Source: SIG636 sp045535465
GTDB taxonomy: Bacteria; Bacillota; Clostridia; Oscillospirales; CAG-382
Assembly: GCA_045535465.1 (NCBI GenBank)
Contig: JAZSLS010000162.1
Location: 1 to 5,845 of the forward strand
Reading direction: 5' to 3'
DNA: 5,845 nt
Shown here: positions 1 to 5,824 of the stretch, in pieces
How the letters are laid out: every line of letters starts with the position of its first letter
How positions within the stretch are numbered: position 1 is the first letter of the stretch
The notes under the pieces: model-generated
Databases searched by the model: none
Seen by the model: the letters and a program-made list of their open reading frames with translations, nothing else
Told to the model about the DNA's origin: nothing
Program-made: the position numbers and the translations under genes

Positions 1-233
1 GCGTCCAAGCTGTTAACAATACCGTCAAAATTAACGTCACCGTTCTTCAGCCCGTTTTCGGAAAGGGTTATCAGTTCTGCATCGTGGCGAAGGATAAACG
101 CCGCATCCAAGCTGTTAACAATGCCGTCACAGCTGGCGTCCCCCACAAGAACAGTCTCCTCTGCAAATACAGTAAGGCTAAAAGCGCCTAAGCCCATGAG
201 CAGAGCTAAAAGTACCATAATACTCTTTTTCAT
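1..233 (-). CDS. Secreted dockerin-repeat protein, partial (3' end outside the window)
   Basis: I read 77 complete codons from an ATG at 233-231; the rest lies beyond base 1. Residues 1-24 form a signal peptide: MKK, then a hydrophobic core (about 5-20), then a likely cut after VFA. The mature protein starts almost at once with a type I dockerin calcium loop at 31-43 (GDASCDGIVNSLD), followed by AAFILRHDA. A second loop starts at G65 (GDVNFDGIVNSLD). The two loops are 34 residues apart and are also a DNA direct repeat: bases 1-27 match 103-129 at 25 of 27 positions. Dockerins bind cohesins on scaffoldins or the cell surface. The dockerin here is N-terminal, whereas dockerins are usually C-terminal, so what follows could be more repeats or an enzyme. 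The SD is weak (AAGAAAGAG, 9 nt from the ATG). The loops closely match the dockerin at the end of the gene at 862-2931, so both proteins may dock on the same partner. Confidence 0.85.
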   Translation of the reverse strand, partial: MKKSIMVLLALLMGLGAFSLTVFAEETVLVGDASCDGIVNSLDAAFILRHDAELITLSENGLKNGDVNFDGIVNSLD

Positions 234-279
234 AATTTGTATCTCTTTCTTGTTAATTATTGTAAAAATATTCAGCAAC

Positions 280-373
280 ATATCGCTTCGCGATGCCGTA
301 AGGCAACATATCGCGCGTGTAACGCATATCACGCCGTCAGGCATATCGCAAATCCCGCAAGAGATTTATATCG
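280..373. repeat. Tandem array of small hairpins separated by ATATCG
   Basis: The motif ATATCG (once ATATCA) occurs at 280, 308, 326, 343 and 368. Short inverted repeats lie between the copies: ATCGC-TTC-GCGAT (282-294), TGCC-GTAA-GGCA (294-305), GCGT-GTA-ACGC (315-325), GCC-GTCA-GGC (333-342) and AAATC...GATTT (350-367). It fills most of the 162-nt gap between the stop at 396 and the start codon at 233. A related unit, with AAGGCAACATATCG, ends the window at 5825-5845, which suggests a repeat family dispersed in this genome. The function is unknown; it could be a MITE-like or REP-like element, or RNA structure in the leader of the dockerin gene. I see no open reading frame and no convincing promoter in it. 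Confidence 0.7.
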
Positions 374-382
374 TCCAGCAGG

Positions 383-394
383 GTTCTAAAGAAC
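383..394. repeat. Short palindrome just after the stop of the 115-residue gene
   Basis: GTTCT-AA-AGAAC forms a 5-bp inverted repeat one base beyond the stop codon at 396-398. It has no T-tract on either side, so it is not a standard intrinsic terminator. It may only be a minor 3'-end structure. Confidence 0.25.
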
Positions 395-395
395 A

Positions 396-743
396 CTACT
401 CTCCTCGGTTGCTTGCCTCTTCTTCAATCACTTTCAACGCAGGCTTTACGCCGATAAAGTTCGTAAAAGAATAGGTAGAACCGTTATATTCAAACTTCAA
501 TACCTGTCTGAAGATTCCTGCCCGAATCTTCAGGTTTTCAATTTGCTTCAAATCCACCGAATACAACAATTCACCAATATTGCTTCTTATATCCACATCA
601 AACAGATTTAGCGTGCTTCCGTTTACACAAAGAGCCACTATGCCGTATTCACCTTCGGGCAATCTAGTAGCGTTTGCGCAAAAACCTGCACCGCGATTAT
701 CGCAATAGCCGTCAGCAATCAGTTTATCTTGAAATTTTGCCAT
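396..743 (-). CDS. Hypothetical 115-residue protein, possible PH/GRAM-like fold
   Basis: I cannot name this gene. It has no signal peptide and no membrane segment, so it should be cytoplasmic. From about residue 33 the pattern is mostly beta: EYGIVALCVNG, STLNLFDVD, GELLYSVDL, then KQIENLKIR, QVLKFEYNGSTYSFTNF, and a final helix PALKVIEEEA (101-110). The order of strands, a 'Dxxxiexlkir' segment, a 'ykFTNF'-like strand and a C-terminal helix resembles bacterial PH/GRAM-like domains. That is a reading from pattern, not an established family match. The N-terminal 30 residues hold two cysteines (14 and 22) near DNRGAGFC, with no clear metal motif. The start is set by a strong SD, GGAGG at 756-752, 8 nt upstream of the ATG. 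It has its own promoter candidate at 778-805, so it may be transcribed separately from the operon upstream. A link to the neighbouring dockerin genes is not evident. Confidence 0.75.
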   Translation of the reverse strand: MAKFQDKLIADGYCDNRGAGFCANATRLPEGEYGIVALCVNGSTLNLFDVDIRSNIGELLYSVDLKQIENLKIRAGIFRQVLKFEYNGSTYSFTNFIGVKPALKVIEEEASNRGE

Positions 744-750
744 TTGTAAA

Positions 751-756
751 ACCTCC
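751..756 (-). promoter_or_regulatory. Ribosome binding site of the 115-residue gene
   Basis: On the minus strand the sequence reads CGGAGGT, 8 nt before the ATG at 743. This near-perfect SD supports the ORF as real although its product is unrecognised. Confidence 0.75.
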
Positions 757-777
757 GTTTAATAAGATTTAATAGAT

Positions 778-805
778 ATTATAACATAAAAACGTGAATA
801 TGCAA
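778..805 (-). promoter_or_regulatory. Candidate sigma-A promoter for the 115-residue gene
   Basis: On the minus strand TTGCAT (805-800) is followed by a 16-nt spacer and a perfect TATAAT (783-778), preceded by TG one base upstream (extended -10). The -35 box is weak, but the extended -10 can compensate. The gap 744-861 holds nothing else I can support. A small CGCC-TTCG-GGTG stem at 806-817 has no T-tract, so read-through from the upstream operon also remains possible. Confidence 0.6.
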
Positions 806-861
806 CGCCTTCGGGTGAATGAAATATCAATACGTGGTCTGTACCTTTATCGACGCTCCGT

Positions 862-2931
862 TCAGAACATGCCCGCATCGTGTTTAAGTATCAACGCCGC
901 GTCGATGCTGTTTATAACACCGTCCGTGGATACGTCGCCTGCGGCAATGGTTTGAAGTATGCCCGCATCGTACCTGAGCACAAACGCCGCATCAATACTG
1001 TTTATAAGTCCGTCACCGTTGGCATCTCCGTTTTCAATGCGAACGCAGGTGGCGGCGGCAAGGTTCGGGTTACCCTTTACAAGGCTTTCCTCTTGGGTAC
1101 GGTCAATTACCGTTTTAAGGCTGTCGCAGCCGTTAAAGGCAGTTGCGTCTATCTCCGTAAGGGTGGAAGGTAAAGAAAGCTTTTTTACGGCACAACCCTC
1201 AAAAGCGAGCGCGCCGATGCCGCTTATACCCTCATCTATCACTACCTCTTTTATAAACTGAGGGTATTCCTGCCAAGGGTAGCTGTCCACAACTCCGCTT
1301 CCTTTTATTACCAGCTTACCGTTTTTGTCCAAGGTGAAACGAGCGTTTTCGCCGCATTTTCCCTCTTCGTCAAGCCTTATAAGCTCTATACCCTCCGCCG
1401 CAAGGCGTTCCTTGGTGTTTACAAGACAGTATGTTATAGGAGAAATTGTCTCTCCGTTTTCAAACAGCTCTTTGGACTTGAAAATATAGATGGTCTTAAA
1501 CGGAAAGGATTCAAACGTAAACAAAAAATCATATATACCGGAGGGAAGGACTAACTCCTCGGGAAGCTTGGTGCACGTGTGGAAATGATTCAAATTAAAA
1601 ATGCCTTTTATTTGGGGAGATAGCTCAAGCACCTCAAGGGCGGGAATCTCAAAGTCCATGAAGGGCACAGCCTCGCTCTTCACAACCAGCTTCTTGAGGG
1701 AATCGTTGCCTTCGAAGGAGTTAAATGCACCTTGTATGCCGTAAAAGTTAAGGCTTTCAAGGCACTTTGCTCCCGCAAAGGTATGATCGGACACGTATAA
1801 GGTGCTTTCAAGCATCGTATATACTTTGTCGGTCTTGCCAGCTGGGTAGCAATAAATAATTGTTTTGTCTTTGGAATACAGAACCCCGTTCACACTGCTA
1901 TAATGGGGGTTGTTACTGTCAACCTTTATTTCTTTAAGCTTATAGTTGTTTCCCAGGAAGCTATCGTAAACGTTAGTTGCGCCACAGTAGGAGTACGAGG
2001 TCGGCTTTCCGCTTGCGAAATCCGCAGGAAGCTCAAGGGATTCAAGGGAATGGCAATTATAAAGTCCGTTCGTGCCAATATTTTTTACAAAGCTCAGGTC
2101 AATGTTTTTAAGCGAACGACAGCCTTCAAAACAACCTTGACCCAAGATCTCCAGCGTAGAGGGTAAGCTTATCCTTTCAAGGGAGGTGCATCCGTAAAAC
2201 GCGCTATCGCCAAGCTTTTCGATAGGCCCTACGATGTCTGCGCTTTTTAAAGCAGAGCAGCCGCGGAAGGCACTATCCCCCATTTCCTCCAAGGAAAAGG
2301 GGAACTCTACCGCAGACAGTGCTTTGCTGTCCATAAACGCTTGGCGCTCTATGACTTTAACGGTGTCGGCAAAGACAAGCTTTTTTAAGTTGCGGTTGTT
2401 GCGGAAGGCTTGCTCACCCACGGCGGTAACGTCAGAGCTGATAGTATATTGTTGGTTTGACTTGTTCTGGGGATAATGCTTAAGGGTATAGGTGTTTTTA
2501 TAGATACCGTTTTCCTCCGTGTTCCGTTCAAAAAGCACGCCGTCCACTGCCTTATACGCATTGTTACCTGCAGACACCACGTATTCTTTAAACTTGAAGC
2601 TTTCATAGGGAACGTTTCTCACTTCGGTACAGGTGGAGGGCAAGGTTACTTTTTCAAGGTTAGGCAAATTCTGAGTATCAAAGAGAAGGCCGGTCATCCC
2701 CTCGATCAACACTATCTCCTTTGTATTTTCCAGACAAGCGGAAGGAATGGTGATAGTGGGAAAATGTGCCGTTCCGGTGCCGGAAAATTTAAGCTGACCG
2801 TTATCGTAAAAGGTCCAGACAACGTATGAGCTTATGTGGCCCTTGCGATAAGCGCTTGCCAACGGTGAAAACGCGGCAAAACAGCCTATACACATTGCCA
2901 CCGCAAGCATAAAATAAACAATTCTTTTCAT
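862..2931 (-). CDS. Secreted BspA-like leucine-rich-repeat protein with C-terminal type I dockerin
   Basis: The protein has 689 residues. A signal peptide spans about 1-27 (MKR, hydrophobic core, LASA). A 'W.fydNGqLkfSGTGT' segment (39-55) and a second version at 526-546 (GENARFTLDKNGKLVIKGSG) bracket the repeats; this unit is typical of BspA-like proteins. LRR_5-type repeats follow a strict 23-residue period, with the conserved F at 176, 199, 222, 245 and 268, and further units near 384, 405, 577 and 599. Two 'N..Y...dGVLf' signatures lie at 123-134 and 341-352. The C-terminus is a two-repeat dockerin: calcium loops GDANGDGLINSID (635) and GDVSTDGVINSID (665), each followed by a helix ending in YDAG or HDAG. 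BspA-like proteins are known as adhesins and interaction proteins; dockerins bind cohesins. It is thus likely a non-enzymatic surface or cellulosome-borne binding protein. AGGAGG, 8 nt before the ATG, begins inside the stop codon of the M56 gene, so the two are co-translated. No terminator is evident downstream. Confidence 0.93.
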   Translation of the reverse strand: MKRIVYFMLAVAMCIGCFAAFSPLASAYRKGHISSYVVWTFYDNGQLKFSGTGTAHFPTITIPSACLENTKEIVLIEGMTGLLFDTQNLPNLEKVTLPSTCTEVRNVPYESFKFKEYVVSAGNNAYKAVDGVLFERNTEENGIYKNTYTLKHYPQNKSNQQYTISSDVTAVGEQAFRNNRNLKKLVFADTVKVIERQAFMDSKALSAVEFPFSLEEMGDSAFRGCSALKSADIVGPIEKLGDSAFYGCTSLERISLPSTLEILGQGCFEGCRSLKNIDLSFVKNIGTNGLYNCHSLESLELPADFASGKPTSYSYCGATNVYDSFLGNNYKLKEIKVDSNNPHYSSVNGVLYSKDKTIIYCYPAGKTDKVYTMLESTLYVSDHTFAGAKCLESLNFYGIQGAFNSFEGNDSLKKLVVKSEAVPFMDFEIPALEVLELSPQIKGIFNLNHFHTCTKLPEELVLPSGIYDFLFTFESFPFKTIYIFKSKELFENGETISPITYCLVNTKERLAAEGIELIRLDEEGKCGENARFTLDKNGKLVIKGSGVVDSYPWQEYPQFIKEVVIDEGISGIGALAFEGCAVKKLSLPSTLTEIDATAFNGCDSLKTVIDRTQEESLVKGNPNLAAATCVRIENGDANGDGLINSIDAAFVLRYDAGILQTIAAGDVSTDGVINSIDAALILKHDAGMF

Positions 2932-2939
2932 AATTATTG

Positions 2940-2945
2940 CCTCCT
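2940..2945 (-). promoter_or_regulatory. Ribosome binding site overlapping the M56 gene stop codon
   Basis: The minus strand reads TAGGAGG: the TAG stop of the M56 gene (2946-2944) shares its AG with a consensus AGGAGG, 8 nt before the ATG at 2931. The 12-nt gap leaves no room for a promoter or terminator. The LRR-dockerin gene is therefore very probably in the same mRNA and may be translationally coupled. Confidence 0.85.
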
Positions 2946-5247
2946 ACCTAGACATAGTTAAGGTCTTACCGTCTGAGCTCGTTTTGAGCTTAACCACGTA
3001 ATTATTCTCGCCTTCTGTTAAGGTAATGGAGAATCGAACGTATTTGCCCTCTCCTCTGTAAGTCCTCTCCGCGTAAGGGATATTCTCTGCGGAATAGTAA
3101 AGGTTTATTTGGGGATACGTCGCAAGCTGGTTGCTGTTTTTCATACCGCTTACCACGCCGTCCTTGCCCGATGTCGCCGTGTATATCCTGCTTGTGTCCG
3201 ACGGGTCTGACATAATAAGCTGAACGCCCTCTACACCCTCGCCCGTATCCGCATCGATTACCCTTACGGTATAGGGATGGTCTTTAATTTTGGAAAGGGT
3301 TACGGTAACGTTGCTTTTGTAAATATCCACGTTAATCCTTTGGCTTGCGTAGCCGTTGCAGGTAACGTCCAAGCCGCAATATGTTTCGCCGATGTGATTA
3401 AACTCTATAAGGGGCGATATAGTGGCTACACCTTGGGCATCCGTATAAAATCCCGCGTCTACGTATTCGTATCCGATTATATGGGCGCCGCTTATGCCCT
3501 TGCCCGTATCCGCATCAAGCACGGTGACGGTGCAAGGCTTAAACGTACTGCTTTTATAGGTTACTATGGATACCCTTATAGGGTTAGACAAATGATAAAT
3601 CATCGGAGTATTTACGGTGAAGGCCTCTGTGGTGGCGGGAACGTATTGCTCTGACCCCTCAAAAAGAAGGGTATATGTTCCCTCGTACACCTCAAACCTT
3701 GCAATACCTGAGCTGTTTGTGTAAACGTAGTCTATTTTTTCACCTCTAACGTCACACAGCCACACGATAAGACCCTGCTCGTATATTCTGCCGGTACCGG
3801 TGGTTCTCAAATTTTTTTCTTCGTCGTAAACGCTGACGTAAATGGGTGTTTTTCCGTCGTTACGGGATTTTGTGCAATCATTTTCGGGGTTTATCCCCTC
3901 GGCGGTAACGTGTTGGCTTTGCAACGACATACGCTCCTGAAATACGTCCAAATTGGAGCCGTTATCCTCCGGCAATGCTTCGGGGAGGTTCGGTTGCTCC
4001 GAGGTGTCCGTGTCTTCTTCGGATACCGTGGGCGGTAAGTTAACTTCCTCGCTTATTTCTTCGGTTATTTCCTCTTGAGGAATCTCCTGTGAAAGGTCGG
4101 GTTGCTCGGAAGTATCCTCGGCTTCGTGGGATACCGTAGGCTCGCCGTAGTTTTCTTCGCTTGCGTTGCCGACGGTTTCGCTGCTTTCTTCGGTGCTTTC
4201 CGTTACAGCATCCTCAGTATTTCCGTCATCGTTCGCCCGCTCTTTGCCGCTTGATGCCTTGGGGTTTGTAAGCAACATCAAAGCAATAACACCCACTATT
4301 ATAAAGCAGGCAATCACTATGCACACGCTTGTTTTTTTGTATTTCAGAACCTTTAATATACGCTGTTTTACGTTAATTTCACCAAAGGATACCCTACAAG
4401 GGGAAAGACCGCCCTTTCGCGAACAGCAATACAACAAGGCAGACGCATAAAGCTTTTTATAGTCTTCATCTCGGCTTTTGATGACCCTTTCGTCGCAGGC
4501 AAGCTCTATATCCTTGCAAAATAACCAATAGGCGCACCACACGAAGGGGTTAAACCAATGGAGGGAAAGCAATAGATAACCGAACATCTTTTTAAGATGA
4601 TCACCTTTTGCGATATGTTCCCTCTCGTGGGAAACGATAACGTCAACGTACTCGTCTTCCATATAGGAGGGTAAATAGATACGTGTGGAAAGCACGCCCA
4701 TTATGAAGGGGGTGCTTATCCCGTCGCAAATATAAATCCGATCTTCCTTCTTTATGCTTATCGACAAGCGTCTTTTAAGCCGCAAATAGCTTACAGCAAA
4801 GTAAAAAAGCATAGCCACCGCGCCCGAGAACCATATTATGGCGCCTATTGCAAGGGGTGAAGTCTTTTCGCCTTCGGTTACGGGCTTTTCCGTTTGCAAT
4901 ACGGGTTTTTCGATTTCGACCGTGGGTTTTTCGATTTCGGTTACGGGCGGCACGTTTGGCTTGGTGACGGGCAGAGGAGCTTGCTCCGTAATGGGTGGGG
5001 ACATTACGGGCGAATCATCCACAGACGGTGCCGCTTCGGCACTTGATACTGCAATGAATGAAGGGACAAGGCTGTATCTGCTTTCTATCATCACGGGGCA
5101 CAGAAGCCGCACCGCAACCATCAACCACAAAAGCGTTCGCAAGCCGCCCGAAAGTTTTTTAAGCAACGGCCTGAAGATAAGCAACGCAAGCACCACCAAG
5201 GTAGCGGCGGCACTCATCCGCAGTACCGCTTCAAATACGTTAATCAT
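2944..5247 (-). CDS. BlaR1-like M56 membrane metallopeptidase with non-PBP extracellular sensor
   Basis: From the ATG at 5247 the protein has 767 residues. I prefer this start to the one 9 codons upstream because GGAG lies 6 nt before it and the ATG overlaps the repressor stop. Topology follows BlaR1: TM1 about 8-25, TM2 36-54, an outer loop 55-130, TM3 131-154, a cytoplasmic protease domain, and TM4 about 306-327. Zinc-site motifs are H207-E208-R-E-H211 (HEXXH) and E248-LACDE downstream, the usual M56 third ligand. The domain should cleave itself or the repressor after a signal, as in BlaR1/MecR1. The outer part differs: instead of a penicillin-binding domain there is an acidic, Glu/Ser/Thr-rich stalk (328-430) and about three beta-rich domains (466-556, 570-652, 657-757). 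The last two open with the near-identical TVTVLDADTGKG and TVRVIDADTGEG of Cna-B / carboxypeptidase-regulatory-like folds. The outer loop is also enlarged and proline-rich. The ligand is unknown; beta-lactam is unlikely. Confidence 0.9.
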   Translation of the reverse strand: MINVFEAVLRMSAAATLVVLALLIFRPLLKKLSGGLRTLLWLMVAVRLLCPVMIESRYSLVPSFIAVSSAEAAPSVDDSPVMSPPITEQAPLPVTKPNVPPVTEIEKPTVEIEKPVLQTEKPVTEGEKTSPLAIGAIIWFSGAVAMLFYFAVSYLRLKRRLSISIKKEDRIYICDGISTPFIMGVLSTRIYLPSYMEDEYVDVIVSHEREHIAKGDHLKKMFGYLLLSLHWFNPFVWCAYWLFCKDIELACDERVIKSRDEDYKKLYASALLYCCSRKGGLSPCRVSFGEINVKQRILKVLKYKKTSVCIVIACFIIVGVIALMLLTNPKASSGKERANDDGNTEDAVTESTEESSETVGNASEENYGEPTVSHEAEDTSEQPDLSQEIPQEEITEEISEEVNLPPTVSEEDTDTSEQPNLPEALPEDNGSNLDVFQERMSLQSQHVTAEGINPENDCTKSRNDGKTPIYVSVYDEEKNLRTTGTGRIYEQGLIVWLCDVRGEKIDYVYTNSSGIARFEVYEGTYTLLFEGSEQYVPATTEAFTVNTPMIYHLSNPIRVSIVTYKSSTFKPCTVTVLDADTGKGISGAHIIGYEYVDAGFYTDAQGVATISPLIEFNHIGETYCGLDVTCNGYASQRINVDIYKSNVTVTLSKIKDHPYTVRVIDADTGEGVEGVQLIMSDPSDTSRIYTATSGKDGVVSGMKNSNQLATYPQINLYYSAENIPYAERTYRGEGKYVRFSITLTEGENNYVVKLKTSSDGKTLTMSR
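3985..4140 (-). repeat. Duplicated 16-residue segment in the acidic stalk of the M56 protein
   Basis: Residues 370-385 (PTVSHEAEDTSEQPDL, bases 4140-4093) and 406-421 (PTVSEEDTDTSEQPNL, bases 4032-3985) agree at 12 of 16 positions and lie 36 residues apart. They sit in a Glu/Pro/Ser/Thr-rich region between TM4 and the outer domains. This suggests internal duplication in a flexible spacer that lifts the sensor through the cell wall. Confidence 0.8.
4876..4938 (-). repeat. Three heptads of EIEKPxx type in the outer loop of the M56 protein
   Basis: Residues 104-124 read EIEKPTV, EIEKPVL, QTEKPVT: three 7-residue repeats with invariant EKP. They lie between TM2 and TM3, on the outside in BlaR1 topology, in a Pro-rich loop of about 75 residues. 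In BlaR1 this loop contacts the sensor domain, so its enlargement here may reflect a different partner. The proline spacing suggests an extended rod or wall-spanning segment. Confidence 0.8.
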
Positions 5248-5611
5248 GGTTATCTCCGCAAAGCTCGTCAACAAGCTTTTTTATCTGCTTGCTTTCCTCT
5301 TCGCTTATTTTTTTGCCCGCGGCAAACGCGGCGATAAACGAAGGTAACGAACCATCAAAATTCTCGTCAACAAACTGACGGCTTTGTATGCCGTAAAACT
5401 CGTCACGGGTCATGAGCGCCTTCACGATGCCGCCGTCATTGCAAAAGATTCCGCGCAAGCTGAGTTTCTTTAGAACGGTGTAGGTGGTGGACTTCTTCCA
5501 GCCAAGCTCCTTGTTGCATATCTCCACAAGCTTGCCTGAGCTTAATGGCTCGTTGCTCCACACTAAATCCGCAAAACGGGATTCTACAACCCCTATTTTT
5601 AATTCATCCAT
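5240..5611 (-). CDS. BlaI/MecI/CopY-family winged-helix repressor
   Basis: The protein has 123 residues, the usual length of the family. The N-terminal winged helix (about 1-70) has the expected pattern: an E..FADLVW segment at 10-18, then W38 followed by KKSTTYTVLKKLSLRGI (39-55), which contains the recognition helix, and a wing around NDGGIV (58-63). The C-terminal part (about 75-123) should be the dimerisation helices. In staphylococcal BlaI the partner protease cuts at an Asn-Phe bond in this region; here the matching stretch is SFIAAF (91-96), so the scissile bond may be A95-F96 (inference). The start is supported by AAGGAG at 5626-5621, 9 nt before the ATG. The last codons overlap the start of the M56 gene by 8 nt (ATGATTAA). 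It probably represses its own operon through the dyad at 5687-5705. Confidence 0.93.
   Translation of the reverse strand: MDELKIGVVESRFADLVWSNEPLSSGKLVEICNKELGWKKSTTYTVLKKLSLRGIFCNDGGIVKALMTRDEFYGIQSRQFVDENFDGSLPSFIAAFAAGKKISEEESKQIKKLVDELCGDNHD
5254..5257 (-). promoter_or_regulatory. Ribosome binding site that decides the M56 gene start
   Basis: GGAG (in GCGGAGAT) lies 6 nt before the ATG at 5247, inside the end of the repressor gene. It favours this ATG over the in-frame ATG at 5274 and gives a first membrane helix that begins close to the N-terminus (MINVFEAVLRM). Confidence 0.7.
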
Positions 5612-5686
5612 TTTCGTTTTCTCCTTCCGCTTGCTTGTTCTTATTTGATTGAGCCGCGTTTTTTCTCGGCGCTTGCTCCGCCTTTT

Positions 5687-5705
5687 GGTCTATTGTGCAT
5701 AGACC
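5687..5705. promoter_or_regulatory. Candidate operator dyad for the BlaI-family repressor
   Basis: GGTCTAT-TGTGC-ATAGACC is a perfect 7-bp inverted repeat with a 5-nt centre. It begins 8 nt downstream of the -10 box, so it covers roughly +2 to +20 of the operon transcript. BlaI, MecI and CopY dimers are known to bind dyads at such positions, and the length fits. It is the only clear dyad between promoter and gene. The assignment is inferred from position and symmetry. Confidence 0.75.
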
Positions 5706-5713
5706 ACACGATT

Positions 5714-5742
5714 ATAGTAACACGCTTTTCATCATTTGTCAA
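5714..5742 (-). promoter_or_regulatory. Sigma-A-type promoter of the repressor / M56 / LRR-dockerin operon
   Basis: On the minus strand a perfect -35 TTGACA (5742-5737) is followed by a 17-nt spacer and TACTAT (5719-5714), with TG one base upstream (extended -10). Transcription should start near 5707, giving a leader of about 95 nt. The operator dyad overlaps the start region, consistent with repression by blocking the polymerase. Confidence 0.85.
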
Positions 5743-5766
5743 TACGTTTTTTATTGTTAACCAAGA

Positions 5767-5804
5767 AAATTCCCAACCTTACCCATAGGAAAGGTTGGGA
5801 ATTT
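5767..5804. terminator. Long hairpin, probable intrinsic terminator of a gene beyond the window
   Basis: A perfect 14-bp stem (AAATTCCCAACCTT, 5767-5780, and its complement at 5791-5804) encloses a 10-nt loop. On the minus strand the stem runs into TTTTCTTGG, and on the plus strand into TTTATC, so it could act in both directions. Its most likely job is to end a minus-strand gene upstream of the operon and insulate the operon promoter 25 nt further on. Confidence 0.75.
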
Positions 5805-5824
5805 ATCATGCATCCTTTTTTCTC

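Noticed and set aside
280..373. CRISPR array
   Set aside because: The constant part is only 6 nt, the spacing is 17-28 nt, and the 'spacers' are themselves palindromic. No cas gene is present.
121..474. Plus-strand open frame of 117 codons
   Set aside because: It runs across the dockerin gene in antisense, the hairpin array and the end of the 115-residue gene. It has no SD, and its hydrophobic part is a by-product of the reverse strand.
806..817. CGCC-TTCG-GGTG hairpin as terminator of the LRR-dockerin operon
   Set aside because: The stem is only 4 bp with a G-T pair, and no T-tract follows on the minus strand. It directly adjoins the -35 box of the next gene.
3538..3549. STFK at residues 567-570 of the M56 protein, which resembles the STxK acylation motif of the BlaR1 sensor domain
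   Set aside because: It sits just before a VTVLDADTG strand of a beta-sandwich domain, with no SxN or KTG motif at suitable distances and no PBP-like context. It is most likely chance.
5248..5274. Upstream in-frame ATG at 5274 as the start of the M56 gene
   Set aside because: It would lengthen the overlap with the repressor gene to 35 nt and add 9 polar residues before TM1. The ATG at 5247 has GGAG 6 nt upstream and the compact ATGATTAA overlap.
4838..5347. Plus-strand open frame of 169 codons with Thr/Gly/Val repeats
   Set aside because: It is antisense to the M56 and repressor genes. Its repeats mirror the EKP heptads on the coding strand, and no SD precedes it.
2944..5611. Beta-lactam resistance regulator (true blaI-blaR1)
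   Set aside because: The outer PBP-like sensor is absent and no beta-lactamase or PBP gene lies in the window, so a resistance role is not supported.
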